Positions 8,165 to 17,786 of a stretch of 52,536 nucleotides of DNA are shown piece after piece. Numbering within the stretch: position 1 is the stretch's first letter; the number at the start of each line of letters is the position of its first letter. The notes beneath the pieces were generated by a model, which did no database searches, was not told the origin of the DNA, and saw only the letters and a program-made list of their open reading frames with translations. Made by a program: the position numbers and the translations under genes. The DNA is from Lysobacteraceae bacterium (GTDB lineage Bacteria > Pseudomonadota > Gammaproteobacteria > Xanthomonadales > Xanthomonadaceae), in assembly GCA_030681035.1 (NCBI GenBank), contig JAUXUI010000011.1:1-52536 (forward strand), written 5' to 3'.

Positions 8165-8767
8165 TCAGCGCCCGGTATCGACATCGATAAAGCGCAAAAA
8201 CTCGGCACGGGTGCGGGCGTCTTCGCGGAAGCTGCCGAGCATCTTCGAGGTCACCATGCTGACCCCGCGCTTGTGGATACCGCGCGTGGTCATGCATTGA
8301 TGCTGCGCCACCACCACCACACCCACGCCCTGCGGCTTGAGCACGTTGAGGATGCAACGGGCGATTTGCGCGGTCATCTTTTCCTGCACTTGCAGCCGCC
8401 GGGCAAACACCTCCACCACCCGCGCCAGTTTGCTGATACCCACCACCTTGCCGTCGGGCACGTAGCCAATGTGCGCCTTGCCGATGATCGGCGCCATGTG
8501 GTGCTCGCAATGGCTTTCAAACTCGATATCGCGCAGCACGATCATCTCGTCGTAACCGGCCACTTCCTCGAAGGTGCGTCCAAGGTACGCGTCGGGGTCG
8601 ATGGCATAACCGGAGTACCAGTCGCCGTAGGCTTTGGCGACGCGACGCGGGGTGTCGAGCAATCCTTCGCGATCCGGGTCGTCGCCGGCCCAGCGCAATA
8701 GCGTGCGAATGGCCTCTTCTGCCTGAATCTGTGACACAACTGGCAGTTTTTCGGGCGTGTCGGGCAT
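8165..8767 (-). CDS. folE: GTP cyclohydrolase I
   Basis: A 200-residue enzyme converting GTP to 7,8-dihydroneopterin triphosphate, the first step of folate and pterin synthesis. The zinc ligands are complete: Cys87 and His90 in ESHCEHHM and Cys158 in [10 protein letters not shown]. The substrate loop [13 protein letters not shown] follows. The length is that of type IA enzymes. It is a single gene, divergent from the DUF427 gene, and no other folate gene is in the window. Confidence 0.97.
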   Translation of the reverse strand: MPDTPEKLPVVSQIQAEEAIRTLLRWAGDDPDREGLLDTPRRVAKAYGDWYSGYAIDPDAYLGRTFEEVAGYDEMIVLRDIEFESHCEHHMAPIIGKAHIGYVPDGKVVGISKLARVVEVFARRLQVQEKMTAQIARCILNVLKPQGVGVVVVAQHQCMTTRGIHKRGVSMVTSKMLGSFREDARTRAEFLRFIDVDTGR

Positions 8768-8826
8768 GGCGATGGCTCCCTGTTATGTGCCACAGTTACG
8801 CGCTGTCATAACAGGGTATCACCACC

Positions 8827-9108
8827 ATGAAAGCGGTCTGGAAAGAAACGGTATTGGCTCAAAGTGAAGACACCGTTTTGGTGGAAGGCAATCATTATTT
8901 TCCAGCCGATGCACTCAACCCCCTCTATTTTCGTCCTTCGGCCACGCATACAGTCTGCCCGTGGAAGGGTCAGGCCAGCTATTACGACATCGTGGTGGAT
9001 GACGCCATCAACCCGGATGCCGCTTGGTATTACTCGACGGCCACCACCGAAGCCAAACACATCGAAGGCCGGGTCGCATTCTGGCGCGGGGTGGTGGTCA
9101 AGCCCTGA
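8827..9108 (+). CDS. DUF427 domain protein
   Basis: A 93-residue cytoplasmic protein that is one DUF427 domain. The conserved features are visible: VLVEGNHYFPADAL, the TVCPWKGQASYYD core, and the aromatic AAWYYSTATTEAKHI-GRVAFW end. The family is widespread and of unknown biochemical function. It ends 3 bases before the stop of the convergent egtD gene, so the two genes meet with no room for a terminator. Confidence 0.93.
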   Translation: MKAVWKETVLAQSEDTVLVEGNHYFPADALNPLYFRPSATHTVCPWKGQASYYDIVVDDAINPDAAWYYSTATTEAKHIEGRVAFWRGVVVKP

Positions 9109-9111
9109 TCG

Positions 9112-10077
9112 TCAAACACTGATCGGCTCCAACAGCAATACGGCGAATGCGCGGCTCGGGTCGGTCCAGCAGCGGCGCACCGCCAGCCCGGCGCGTACGG
9201 CCAGCCGATCAAACCGGTCCAGCCGGTATTTGCTGCTGATTTCCACCGCCATCGCCTCGCCTTCGGCAAAGTGATAACGCGTGCCGCAGACAGTAACAGC
9301 CTGCGCACACCGGCTGATGATCGCGGTTTCGATGCGGCCGGCCATTGCGTTGTACTGCGCGCGATGCGCGAACTGCCCGAGATTGAAATCACCGTCCAGC
9401 TCACGATTGATGCGCGCCAGCAGATTCAAGGTGAACGCTGCGGTGACACCAGCGGCATCGTTGTAGGCCGCCTCCAAAATGGCGCGGTCCTTGTCCAGGT
9501 CGATCCCGATCAATGCCGCGCCGGCAGCGCCCATTTCAGCGCGCATCTGGCGCAGCAAAGCCACTGCCTCATCGGGCTCGAAGTTGCCCAAGGTCGAACC
9601 AGGGAAATAAATCACGGTGCGGGTGGAGATAACCGGAAGATCCGGCAGGCGGTGCGGGCGGGTGAAATCGGCGCATACCGGACGTACCGGCAACTGCGGC
9701 AATTCTGCGGCAATCGCCGCCATGCTGGCCTGCAAGGCCGGCGCGGAAATCTCCACCGGCACATAACCAGCCGGCGAATGCAGATGGTTGAGCAATAACC
9801 GGGTCTTGATGCCCGCACCACTGCCATATTCAACCAGGCGCACACCCGCACCCAGTTGCGCGGCCATATCGGCCACGTGGGTCTGCATCAATGCCAGCTC
9901 GACCCGGGTCAGGTAATACTCGGGCTGCTCGCAGATCGCCTCGAACAGCCGCGAGCCTTCGGCGTCGTAGAAATACTTGGACGGCAAGCGCTTTGGTGTG
10001 CGCGCCAGGCCACGCGCCACATCACGCGCAAACTCGTCCACCTGTGGTGCGGCAATGCGTGCGCCATGAATCGCCAT
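9112..10077 (-). CDS. egtD: L-histidine N-alpha-methyltransferase (ergothioneine synthesis)
   Basis: A 321-residue SAM-dependent methyltransferase that converts histidine to hercynine. It has the EgtD opening LPSKYFYDAEGSRLFEAICE, the SAM-binding block VEYGSGAGIKTRLLL, and the YFPGSTLGNFEP and IGIDLDKD motifs of the DUF2260 family. The ATG at 10077 is chosen because the preceding egtB stop codon shares its first base (TAATG), giving tight coupling; earlier in-frame codons lie within egtB. With egtB alone it forms the two-gene ergothioneine unit found in many proteobacteria that lack egtA, egtC and egtE next door. Confidence 0.93.
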   Translation of the reverse strand: MAIHGARIAAPQVDEFARDVARGLARTPKRLPSKYFYDAEGSRLFEAICEQPEYYLTRVELALMQTHVADMAAQLGAGVRLVEYGSGAGIKTRLLLNHLHSPAGYVPVEISAPALQASMAAIAAELPQLPVRPVCADFTRPHRLPDLPVISTRTVIYFPGSTLGNFEPDEAVALLRQMRAEMGAAGAALIGIDLDKDRAILEAAYNDAAGVTAAFTLNLLARINRELDGDFNLGQFAHRAQYNAMAGRIETAIISRCAQAVTVCGTRYHFAEGEAMAVEISSKYRLDRFDRLAVRAGLAVRRCWTDPSRAFAVLLLEPISV

Positions 10078-11342
10078 TATTGATCCCTCGCCAGCCGCAA
10101 GCCGCTGAACTGCCAACGATCGGCCGGATAGAAAAAATTGCGGTAGCTCGCGCGCAGATGCTCGGCCGGTGTTGCGCACGAACCGCCGCGCAATACCCAC
10201 TGCCCGCTCATGAACTTGCCGTTGTATTCACCCAGCGCGCCGGGCAGCGGACGAAAGCCGGGATAACTCACGTACGGACTGGCGGTCCACTCCCAGACAT
10301 CGCCAAACAGTTGCTGCACGCCCTCGACTTTGCTCGCGGCTATCGGCTGCAACAATCCTGATTCAACGAAATTGCCGCGCACTGGTTGCCGCTGCGCAGC
10401 ACGCTCCCATTCCGCCTCACGCGGCAATCGTGCGCCGGCCCAGCGCGAAAACGCGTCAGCCTCGTAGAAACTGACATGCACCACCGGCGCCAGCGGATCG
10501 AGCGGCAACCGGCCACCGAGGGTGAAGGCGCTGTCCAGATCGTCGGCCCAGTACAGCGGCCGCTGCCAGCCGTGCGTTTGCACTGTGTTCCAACCTTCGG
10601 ACAACCACAACAACGGATTGCGATACCCGCCATCGGCGATGAAGGCACGGTATTCGCCATTGCTGACTGGACGATTGGCCAGCGCGTGCGGCGCCAGAAA
10701 CACCTGATGGCGCGGTGTTTCGCAATCAAACGCGAAACCGGTGCCGCCGTGGCCGATTTCGCACAGGCCGTCGTCACCATTGATGAATACCAGCGGCAAC
10801 GCCTGGCTTGGCGGCGGCATCGGCAACTCCCGCAACGCCGGCTGCAACGGGTTGTGGGCGAAGGCATGCAGGATATCGGTGAGGATCAGTTCCTGATGTT
10901 GCTGCTCGTGCTGGCAACCCAGCTCGATCGCCGCCGCGAGCGCTTCGGACAGCGGCGCTTGCAGCCGGCGCAGCACCGCCGCATCGATGCGCTCGCGGTA
11001 ATCGAGAATCTGCGCATAGCTTGGGCGCGACAGCAAGCCACGCTGATGGCGTGCCGGCAACGGCCCGAGCGATTGATAGTAGGAGTTGAACAACGCCAAC
11101 CATTCGCGCTGCGGCGGCTGGTAATCGGCTGACACCATCAGCACGAAACGCTCGAAGAACCAGGTGGTATGCGCCAGATGCCATTTGCTCGGGCTGGCGT
11201 CGGGCATCGATTGCAACTGCGCGTCTTCGGCAGAGAGCCCCGCAACCAGCGCCCGCGTCGCCGCGCGCACCTTTGCATAACGGGCTGCGAGCGCGGCACA
11301 CGCTGCGCCATCGACGACAAGGGCCGGGGCCATGGAAATCAT
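10077..11342 (-). CDS. egtB: hercynine oxygenase, ergothioneine synthesis (EgtB)
   Basis: A 421-residue non-haem iron sulfoxide synthase that joins hercynine to a thiol donor. The DinB-like N-terminal half carries the iron-binding His residues in WHLAHTTWFFE and CQHEQQHQEL. The C-terminal half is an FGE/sulfatase-modifying domain with WEWTASPYVSYPGFRP, MSGQWVLRGGSCATP and the closing RASYRNFFYPADRWQFSGLR. All family blocks are present. Another ATG lies three codons in (MAPALVV) and could be the real start. It overlaps egtD by one base. Confidence 0.94.
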   Translation of the reverse strand: MISMAPALVVDGAACAALAARYAKVRAATRALVAGLSAEDAQLQSMPDASPSKWHLAHTTWFFERFVLMVSADYQPPQREWLALFNSYYQSLGPLPARHQRGLLSRPSYAQILDYRERIDAAVLRRLQAPLSEALAAAIELGCQHEQQHQELILTDILHAFAHNPLQPALRELPMPPPSQALPLVFINGDDGLCEIGHGGTGFAFDCETPRHQVFLAPHALANRPVSNGEYRAFIADGGYRNPLLWLSEGWNTVQTHGWQRPLYWADDLDSAFTLGGRLPLDPLAPVVHVSFYEADAFSRWAGARLPREAEWERAAQRQPVRGNFVESGLLQPIAASKVEGVQQLFGDVWEWTASPYVSYPGFRPLPGALGEYNGKFMSGQWVLRGGSCATPAEHLRASYRNFFYPADRWQFSGLRLARDQ

Positions 11343-11377
11343 GCGTGGAGTTTAACGCAGCAACAATGAAGGCATCC

Positions 11378-11845
11378 TCACAATGCCGCGCCGGTGAACG
11401 CGTTCTGCCGCCACGCCTCATACACCACCACCGCAACCGCATTGGACAGGTTCAGGCTGCGATTGTCCGGCCGCATCGGCAGACGCAGACGCTGGCCGGC
11501 GGGCCAGCGCTCACGCACTGCATCGGGCAGGCCGCTGGTTTCGGAACCAAACAACAAGCTGTCGCCAGGCGCAAAACGCGCGTGGTGATAACTGCTGCTG
11601 CCGCGTGTGGTGAATACGAACACCCGCTCGGGGGTGCAGGCATCAAGCCAGTGCTCGACACTGGCATGCACGCGCACCTGTGCAAACTCGTGGTAGTCGA
11701 GGCCAGCCCGGCGCAGGCGAGAGTGATCCAGCGCGAAACCTAGCGGCTCGATCAGGTGCAATGTGCAGCCGGTATTGGCGCACAGGCGAATGACGTTGCC
11801 GGTGTTTGGCGGTATCTGCGGCTGATGCAGCACGACGTTGAACAT
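11378..11845 (-). CDS. trmL: tRNA (cytidine(34)-2'-O)-methyltransferase
   Basis: A 155-residue SPOUT-class methyltransferase that methylates the wobble ribose of tRNA-Leu. The opening FNVVLHQPQIPPNTGNVIRL is the family signature, and the C-terminal SAM knot is present (FGSETSGLPD, LRLPMRPDNRSLNLSNAVAV). The length is the usual one. It lies 35 bases upstream of egtB on the same strand, so it may share a transcript with the ergothioneine genes. Confidence 0.96.
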   Translation of the reverse strand: MFNVVLHQPQIPPNTGNVIRLCANTGCTLHLIEPLGFALDHSRLRRAGLDYHEFAQVRVHASVEHWLDACTPERVFVFTTRGSSSYHHARFAPGDSLLFGSETSGLPDAVRERWPAGQRLRLPMRPDNRSLNLSNAVAVVVYEAWRQNAFTGAAL

Positions 11846-11991
11846 GCCGCATTATCGCGAAACCCGCGCCGAAGCGGGGGGAACCTCTTGAAACCTGCAG
11901 CGCGGCGGTTTCAAAAGGTGCCCGAAGGGTTTCCGCCAGGAGCCCGTCGGACTTGACCGATCAGGCGAGGGCAAGCGGCTCCGCTGCGCTC

Positions 11992-12063
11992 GGTCGCCCA
12001 CAGGGTGGGCTCCTACATTGGGCGACCGCCTTTGTTGTTGGAGCCCACCCTGTGGGCGACCTG
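11992..12063. repeat. REP-type inverted pair
   Basis: Facing copies of the GGTCGCCCACAGGGTGGGCT unit (11992-12017 and, reversed, 12038-12063). The 11846-11991 stretch before it holds another imperfect hairpin (CTTGAAACC ... GGTTTCAAAAG) and no gene. Confidence 0.8.
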
Positions 12064-12306
12064 CTAGGGACGGGTCGAACACGATATCCGCAAGCGCAGA
12101 TGCAGCGGCAGATCACCCGGCAATTGCAGGCTGCGGACATGATCACCGGCAACGGCCTGCGCCAGATCGCAGGGCAACTCGGCCACTTTGGGCAGCACCG
12201 CAATCGACTGGCTACCGGAATCGGGCAGCAGCCACGGCGCGGTCAGCAGGGCCATCGCCAGTGGCATCGCGAGGCGGGCGCGGTAACTCAGTGTTGTTAT
12301 GGACAT
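12064..12306 (-). CDS. small possible secreted protein, unknown
   Basis: From ATG 12306 this gives an 80-residue protein; a GTG four codons earlier is an alternative start. Residues 1 to about 30 look like a Sec signal peptide (MSITTLSYRARLAMPLAMAL then LTAPWLL). The remainder (IAVLPKVAELPCDLAQAVAG ... LPGDLPLHLRLRIS) is amphipathic with two cysteines. I do not recognise a family and the Shine-Dalgarno is poor. It abuts a REP pair at its 3' end. Real coding is plausible but not certain. Confidence 0.4.
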   Translation of the reverse strand: MSITTLSYRARLAMPLAMALLTAPWLLPDSGSQSIAVLPKVAELPCDLAQAVAGDHVRSLQLPGDLPLHLRLRISCSTRP

Positions 12307-12371
12307 GGGCGCATTCACTGAAGGGATGAACGGGTATTTGCATCTATCGTGCCAGTGCTAAATGACTGATT

Positions 12372-13190
12372 TTATTGTGCTGTGTTCCGGTTTTGTGTGT
12401 CCGGCAGCGGACGCTGTCCGCTGCTGGACAGTGCAGCACCACCACAGCCGCCCAGCACCGATATACTGGCCTGCGCTGCGGCCTGTGCGGAACTGGCCCT
12501 GGCTGGATCGGGGAAATCAATCCAGGCCTGCATTTGTTCGCCCCTCTCGTCGCGCAAGTTGGCGAGGCCGCGAAAGCGGGCGAGTTGACGCGTCTGGCGG
12601 TGATAGCTCACCTCGATCACCGGGGCGAACCATTTCAGCACCCCCGCAAGCGTCAGGCGGAAACTCACCATCTGGTTGCCGCCTTGGCTGCGGTCAACTT
12701 GACGCAGCGAGAAACGATAGCTGCTGCCACGCGCCGGAACGGCAAACGCGAACACTTGCGGCACACCGGCAAGCAGTTGATCCCAACGCAAGCGGATGAA
12801 CTCGTCAAAACCGGCGTCGGCAACCAAGGTGGCCGCATCCAGCGTGGCGCGCTCAGTGGCGGTATTTACTGATTCGCGATAAAACACCCACGTGCTGCCA
12901 TCGGGATCGTAGGCCAAGCCTTCGCGATAACCGCTGCGCGCATCCTCCAGGGTAAACGCCGGGGCGATACGCGATGGGCGATAATCGACGTGCTTGCGAG
13001 CGAACGCTGCGCCACTCGGGCAGCGATACAACACCACCCGCTGCAACGGCTGACCATCCACCAGATGCAACCAGTGCTGTTCGGAATACAACACCTGTTG
13101 CGATTCTGGCGTGTACGCGATGCCCTCCCACGCCAGCCACTGGCCAGCGTCGGCCGATAACAATGCGGCCAGCAGCCAGGCATTCACCAT
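12372..13190 (-). CDS. exported protein of unknown function
   Basis: A 272-residue protein with a short hydrophobic N-terminus (MVNAWLLAALLSADAG) that can act as a signal peptide. The body is rich in beta-type segments (LYSEQHWLHLVDGQPLQRVV, VLKWFAPVIEVSYHRQTRQL) and ends in an Ala/Ser/Gln-rich tail. The ATG at 13190 overlaps the last 7 bases of the upstream SDR gene, so they form an operon. I recognise no catalytic motif. Codon use is like the neighbours, so the gene is probably native. Confidence 0.75.
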   Translation of the reverse strand: MVNAWLLAALLSADAGQWLAWEGIAYTPESQQVLYSEQHWLHLVDGQPLQRVVLYRCPSGAAFARKHVDYRPSRIAPAFTLEDARSGYREGLAYDPDGSTWVFYRESVNTATERATLDAATLVADAGFDEFIRLRWDQLLAGVPQVFAFAVPARGSSYRFSLRQVDRSQGGNQMVSFRLTLAGVLKWFAPVIEVSYHRQTRQLARFRGLANLRDERGEQMQAWIDFPDPARASSAQAAAQASISVLGGCGGAALSSSGQRPLPDTQNRNTAQ

Positions 13191-13882
13191 GGCACCGGCT
13201 GGCCGAGATAATCGATGAACTGGCCGCTATGCCGTGCATCGAGTGATGCGATGACCGCGAGCAGACCACGCACCGCATCGGCGGGTTCCACCTGCGCATC
13301 CTTGCCGCCCATCTCGGTGCGCACCCAGCCCGGATGCAGCGCCACCACATGCACGCCGTGCTCGGCCAGCGCCCGTGCCAGCAACATCGTCGCCATGTTC
13401 AATGCCGATTTGGAAATGGCATAGCTGGGGGTGCGGAACGCCTCGTTGCGGGTGATCGACCCCAATACCGACGACAGATTGGCGATGCGTGGCGAATGGC
13501 CTTTGCTCAGCATCGGTGCCACCGCCTGCGCCAATGCGAATGGACCAATGGTGTTGGTGGCAAAGGTGTCGGCAAGGGTTTTGCCATCGACACTGCCAAA
13601 GTGTTCGCCACTGGGCAAAACGCCGGCATTGTTGATCAACACGTCCAGGCCATCGGTAACCAGTTGCAGTTCTTTCACCAGCTCATTGCGCGAGCGCTCC
13701 GATGCTACATCCAGTGGCAACACATGCAGCCGATTAGGGTGCGCGGCCACCAATGCATTCAAGGCACCAGCCTGCCCCGGATGGCGACAGGTGGCGATGA
13801 CGCGGTCGCCGCCATCAAGTAGTTGGCGGGCAAACTCCAGGCCAATGCCACGATTGGCTCCGGTCAGCAGGACTCGACGCAT
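13184..13882 (-). CDS. short-chain dehydrogenase/reductase
   Basis: A 232-residue classical SDR acting on a carbonyl/hydroxyl substrate with NAD(P)H. The cofactor motif TGANRGIGLEFA is at residues 7-18, NNAG is near 85-88, the catalytic Ser is in NLSSVLG, and Tyr/Lys are in SYAISKSALN. The downstream HPGWVRTEMGG is conserved in the sniffer/C-factor branch. AAGGAG lies 7 bases before the ATG. It is divergent from the M16 peptidase gene and coupled to the exported protein downstream. Confidence 0.92.
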   Translation of the reverse strand: MRRVLLTGANRGIGLEFARQLLDGGDRVIATCRHPGQAGALNALVAAHPNRLHVLPLDVASERSRNELVKELQLVTDGLDVLINNAGVLPSGEHFGSVDGKTLADTFATNTIGPFALAQAVAPMLSKGHSPRIANLSSVLGSITRNEAFRTPSYAISKSALNMATMLLARALAEHGVHVVALHPGWVRTEMGGKDAQVEPADAVRGLLAVIASLDARHSGQFIDYLGQPVPW

Positions 13883-13984
13883 GGCACTCTCCTTTCACAT
13901 TCGGCACTATGCCCTATGGCCTAGTGTAGAAGCAGTGATGGTCACGCTACCATTCAAGGTCGAGATGCCAAACGAGGAGTTCCG

Positions 13985-16822
13985 ATGAAAAGCCCAACCC
14001 CGCGTCGCCGCGCACTGCCCCTGGTACTGGCCACGGCACTGGCGCCACTCACCGTGTCGGCGCAAAACGTCGATATCGCTTTCCAGAGTTTCATGCTTGA
14101 TAACGGTCTGCGCGTGGTGGTGCACGAAGATCACAAGGCACCGGTGGTGGCGGTCAATGTGTGGTATCACGTCGGCTCCAAGAACGAGCAACCGGGCAAG
14201 ACCGGCTTTGCACACTTGTTCGAACACCTGATGTTTCAGGGCAGCGAAAACTACACAGGCGAGTTTTTCGAGCCCTTCGAGAAGGTCGGCGCAACCGATC
14301 AAAACGGCACCACCAACGCCGATCGAACCAATTATTTCCAGAACGTGCCAACCACCGCGCTCGATACCGCGCTGTGGATGGAATCCGATCGCATGGGCCA
14401 TCTGCTCGGCGCCATCGACCAGCCGCTGCTCGATGAGCAGCGCGGCGTGGTGCAGAACGAAAAACGCCAGGGCGAAAACCAGCCCTATGGCCGGCGCGTG
14501 TTCACCGAACTGTTCCGCACCCTGTACCCGGAAGGCCACCCTTACAGCTGGCCGACCATCGGCTCGATGGCCGACCTCGATGCCGCCAGCCTTGAAGACG
14601 TGAAGACCTGGTTCCGTACCTGGTACGGGCCGAACAATGCGGTGCTGGTGCTGGCTGGCGATATCGATCTGGCCACCGCGAAAACCAAGGTCACTCGTTA
14701 CTTCGGCGACATCCCGGCCAGCGCCAGCGTGGCCAGGATGCCGGCGCAGATACCGCTGCGCAAAGAGCGCACCCGCGCCACCCTGCCTGATCGGGTGCCG
14801 CAACCGCGCATTTACCGCGCCTGGAACGTCACCCAGACCGGCACCGACGATGCCACCCGCCTGGAGCTGATAGCCAACATTCTGGGCGGCGGCAAAAGCT
14901 CGCGCCTGTCGCGTCGCCTGGTACACGAAGAAAAGCTGGCCGACAACGTGTCGGCGTTTGCCTTCACCCAGGAAATCGCCGGCAACTTTGTTTTGATCGC
15001 CGACATCAAGCCCGATGCCGATCTCGCCAAAGTGGAAAAAATTCTTGATGAGGAAGTGGCGCGTCTGCTCGCCGATGGGCCGAGCGCCGATGAGGTGGAA
15101 ACCGCGCGCACGGTAATCAAGGCCGGGTTTTTGCGTGGCATCGAGCGCGTCGGCGGTTTTGGCGGCAAGTCCGACGCGCTGGCCTCATGCACCGTGTTCA
15201 CCGGCGACCCGGGCTGCTACCGCAAGGAGTTGGCGCTGATCGACAACGCCAACCCGGCCAACGTGCAAAAAACCGCAGCGCGCTGGCTCAGTGGCGGCGA
15301 TCACACGCTGGTGATCGAACCATCGGAAACCGCATTGTCCAGCCTGCCGGAAAAACCCTTCGCCAGCCGCGAGAGTGCAGTTGCAAACAATGCTGTGCCA
15401 ACCGTTGACCCGAAGTTCACCGTGGTCACCTCCGATGTGGATCGCAGCAAGGGTGTGCCGGAAACGCACAGCTACCCCGACCTGCAATTCCCGGCATTGC
15501 AGCGCGCCACCTTGTCCAACGGCATCAAGGTGGTGTTGGCCGAGCGCCATGCCACGCCAGTGGTGCAGTTGAGCATGGAGTTCAACGGCGGCTTTGCCGC
15601 TGACCAGGGCCGCAAGCTGGGCACATCAGGATTCACCATGGCCATGCTCGATGAAGGCGCCGGTGATCTGGATGCGTTGGCCTTCTCCGAACGTGCCGAT
15701 CAGCTTGGCGCGCAGATTGCTGCCGGCGCCTCACTTGATGGCGCCACGGTGAGCCTGTCGGCACTCAAGGAGAAGCTGCAACCCTCGCTGGCCCTGTTCA
15801 CCGACGTGATCCGCCGGCCGCGCTTTGCGGCCAAGGAAATTGACCGCGTGCGGCAAACCTGGCTGGCCGGCATCAAACAGGAAAAGAGCCGGCCCAATGG
15901 CGTTGCCCTGCGCCTGTTGCCGCCGCTGATTTACGGTGCCGGCCATCCGTACGCGATTCCGTTCAGCGGCACCGGCACCGAGGCCTCGATTGCCTCGCTG
16001 ACCCGTGATGATCTGCTTGCCTTTCACCGCGATTTTGTGCGCCCGGACAACGCCACCCTGATTGTGGTTGGCGACACCACGCTGGCCGAGATCACGCCGC
16101 TGCTGGAGCAGCAATTTGCCGACTGGAAAGCACCGGCGACGCCGTTGAACAAGATCGATGTCAAACCGGTTGCACTGCCCACGCAAGCACGCGTGTTTCT
16201 GGTCGATCAACCCGGCGCAATCCAGGCAAATATCTTCATTGGCCAGTTGGTGCCCTCGGCACGCGACGAACACGCACTGGCGCTTGAAGTGGCCAATGGC
16301 GTGCTCGGTGGCGAGTTCAGCTCGCGCCTGAACATGAAACTGCGCGAAGAAAAGCATTGGGCCTATGGTGCCTACAGCTTCGTTCCCGCCGCCAGCGGCC
16401 AGCAGCCATGGATCGGCTTCGCACCGGTGCAGATCGACAAAACCATCGAATCGCTGACCGAACTCAAGAACGACATCAGCGCCTTCGCAACAGGCAGCGC
16501 ACCGATCAGCGCCGCCGAAGCCGACAAGATCCGCTTCAACAATGTGCGTTCGCTGCCCGGTGCGTTTGAAACCTCGGCGGCAGTGCTGGCCCAGATCAGC
16601 GGCATCCTGCGTTTCGAGCGCCCGGACGATTGGGTGCAGGTCAAAAAACAGCAGTTCGAGCAGATGCCGCTGCAGGCCGTGCGCGATGCAGCGGCAACGA
16701 TCAAACCCGAATCACTGACCTGGGTGGTTGTCGGCGATTTGAAAACGATCGAACAGCCGATCCGTGCCCTTGAGCTTGGCGCAGTGCAGGTACTCGACGC
16801 TGATGGCAACCCGCTGAAGTAA
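13985..16822 (+). CDS. periplasmic M16-family zinc metallopeptidase
   Basis: A 945-residue two-repeat M16 peptidase. Residues 1-26 are a signal peptide ending at VSA-QN. The inverted zinc motif HxxEH is intact (HLFEH, His77-Glu80-His81), with the third ligand glutamate in QNEKRQGENQPYG. The second half (from about residue 500) repeats the fold without the metal motif and includes EFSSRLNMKLREEKHWAYGA. It degrades short unfolded peptides in a clamshell chamber. GAGGAG lies 8 bases before the ATG. A strong hairpin follows the stop. Confidence 0.94.
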   Translation: MKSPTPRRRALPLVLATALAPLTVSAQNVDIAFQSFMLDNGLRVVVHEDHKAPVVAVNVWYHVGSKNEQPGKTGFAHLFEHLMFQGSENYTGEFFEPFEKVGATDQNGTTNADRTNYFQNVPTTALDTALWMESDRMGHLLGAIDQPLLDEQRGVVQNEKRQGENQPYGRRVFTELFRTLYPEGHPYSWPTIGSMADLDAASLEDVKTWFRTWYGPNNAVLVLAGDIDLATAKTKVTRYFGDIPASASVARMPAQIPLRKERTRATLPDRVPQPRIYRAWNVTQTGTDDATRLELIANILGGGKSSRLSRRLVHEEKLADNVSAFAFTQEIAGNFVLIADIKPDADLAKVEKILDEEVARLLADGPSADEVETARTVIKAGFLRGIERVGGFGGKSDALASCTVFTGDPGCYRKELALIDNANPANVQKTAARWLSGGDHTLVIEPSETALSSLPEKPFASRESAVANNAVPTVDPKFTVVTSDVDRSKGVPETHSYPDLQFPALQRATLSNGIKVVLAERHATPVVQLSMEFNGGFAADQGRKLGTSGFTMAMLDEGAGDLDALAFSERADQLGAQIAAGASLDGATVSLSALKEKLQPSLALFTDVIRRPRFAAKEIDRVRQTWLAGIKQEKSRPNGVALRLLPPLIYGAGHPYAIPFSGTGTEASIASLTRDDLLAFHRDFVRPDNATLIVVGDTTLAEITPLLEQQFADWKAPATPLNKIDVKPVALPTQARVFLVDQPGAIQANIFIGQLVPSARDEHALALEVANGVLGGEFSSRLNMKLREEKHWAYGAYSFVPAASGQQPWIGFAPVQIDKTIESLTELKNDISAFATGSAPISAAEADKIRFNNVRSLPGAFETSAAVLAQISGILRFERPDDWVQVKKQQFEQMPLQAVRDAAATIKPESLTWVVVGDLKTIEQPIRALELGAVQVLDADGNPLK

Positions 16823-16836
16823 ATCGACCCTGACCC

Positions 16837-16872
16837 AGGCGGCGCAAGGGCGTAATCCGCCTTGCGCCGCCT
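16837..16872 (+). terminator. hairpin after the M16 peptidase gene
   Basis: A perfect 13-bp stem, AGGCGGCGCAAGG (16837-16849) with CCTTGCGCCGCCT (16860-16872), and a 10-base loop, 14 bases after the stop codon. There is no T-run after it, so termination would be weak without Rho. Confidence 0.6.
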
Positions 16873-16940
16873 GTGCCTCAGTACCTATTCATCGTTATCG
16901 TTCACACTATGCCTCTGATACTTTGCCCGGGCCTACCGTT

Positions 16941-17342
16941 ATGCGCCAAAAAACTCCCTTTGCTGCATTGCTTGTGATGCTGCCGCTGACCGCCTGCACT
17001 TGGGTAACGATGACACCTGCCGGCCAGTCGGTGCGTGTTGCCCGCGCTGATGAAGACCTCTCGGGCTGCACCCGGCGCGGTGAAATCGGGGTGTCGGTGA
17101 AAGACCGGCTGGGCCCGATCGAGCGCAATCACATCAAGGTGATCGACGAACTGGAAATGCTGGCCCGCAACGAGGCGGTGGGCCTCAACGCCAACACCGT
17201 GCAGCCCAAGGCAGCGCCGGATGATGGCGAACAACGCTTCCTGGCCTATGTGTGCGGCGCGGCGGCCAGCAGCGCAGCGACAACCGCCCCGACGCCGGCG
17301 GCCGACGACGGTGCGCAAACCTACCCGGTACAGGAACGCTGA
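16941..17342 (+). CDS. DUF4156 family lipoprotein
   Basis: A 133-residue outer-membrane-type lipoprotein. The signal MRQKTPFAALLVMLPLTAC ends in a lipobox (LTAC), so Cys19 would be lipidated. The mature part has the DUF4156 pattern VRVARADEDLSGCTRRGEIG, NEAVGLNANTV and AYVCG. The C-terminal 25 residues are a low-complexity Ala/Thr/Pro tail. A TTG six codons earlier is in frame, but the ATG at 16941 gives the normal lipoprotein start. Function unknown. Confidence 0.88.
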   Translation: MRQKTPFAALLVMLPLTACTWVTMTPAGQSVRVARADEDLSGCTRRGEIGVSVKDRLGPIERNHIKVIDELEMLARNEAVGLNANTVQPKAAPDDGEQRFLAYVCGAAASSAATTAPTPAADDGAQTYPVQER

Positions 17343-17771
17343 CGGGCGGCGCTCATGTCGCCATGTCGCACCACCTGTCGCTCACAGACCGTAGGATGGG
17401 TAGAGCGCAGCGAAACCCATCAATCCCCGAGTCCCGAGTCCCAAATATGGAAAAAGCAGGGGTCCGCAAAGGACGCCAAGTGCGCAAAGGAAGGCATGAA
17501 GCCGAGCCAGCAGATGGATGGGTAGAGGCCGCTCTCGCACATCCGGCAACTGCTCCTGCGTTGCTCTACCTCCGGCATCCATGCCGTCGCCATGTGCTAC
17601 GCGGCACTCGGACATCCCTGCCCATCGCGTGGCGAAACCCGACTGTCGCCTACCCAAGCTGTTATTTGCGTCTTTCGCGGCCTTTGCGGACCCGATGGCT
17701 TTACGTTTTTCCCGAGTCCCGAGTATGGCTTGCGGACTCGACGTTAAACGAGTAGCGTTCCCGACCTTGTC
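17343..17771. repeat. repeat-rich intergenic region
   Basis: No gene is supported in this stretch. It holds GTAGGATGGGTAGAGCGCAG (from 17391), a unit also found as a palindromic pair at 39528-39605. It also holds short GAGTCCCGAGTCCC direct repeats (about 17422-17440 and 17712-17730) and a CGGCAACTGCTCCTGCGTTG segment (about 17543) that is the reverse complement of sequence around 39650-39725. These are dispersed intergenic repeats. Confidence 0.7.
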
Positions 17772-17786
17772 ATGTCGAGTTCGCCC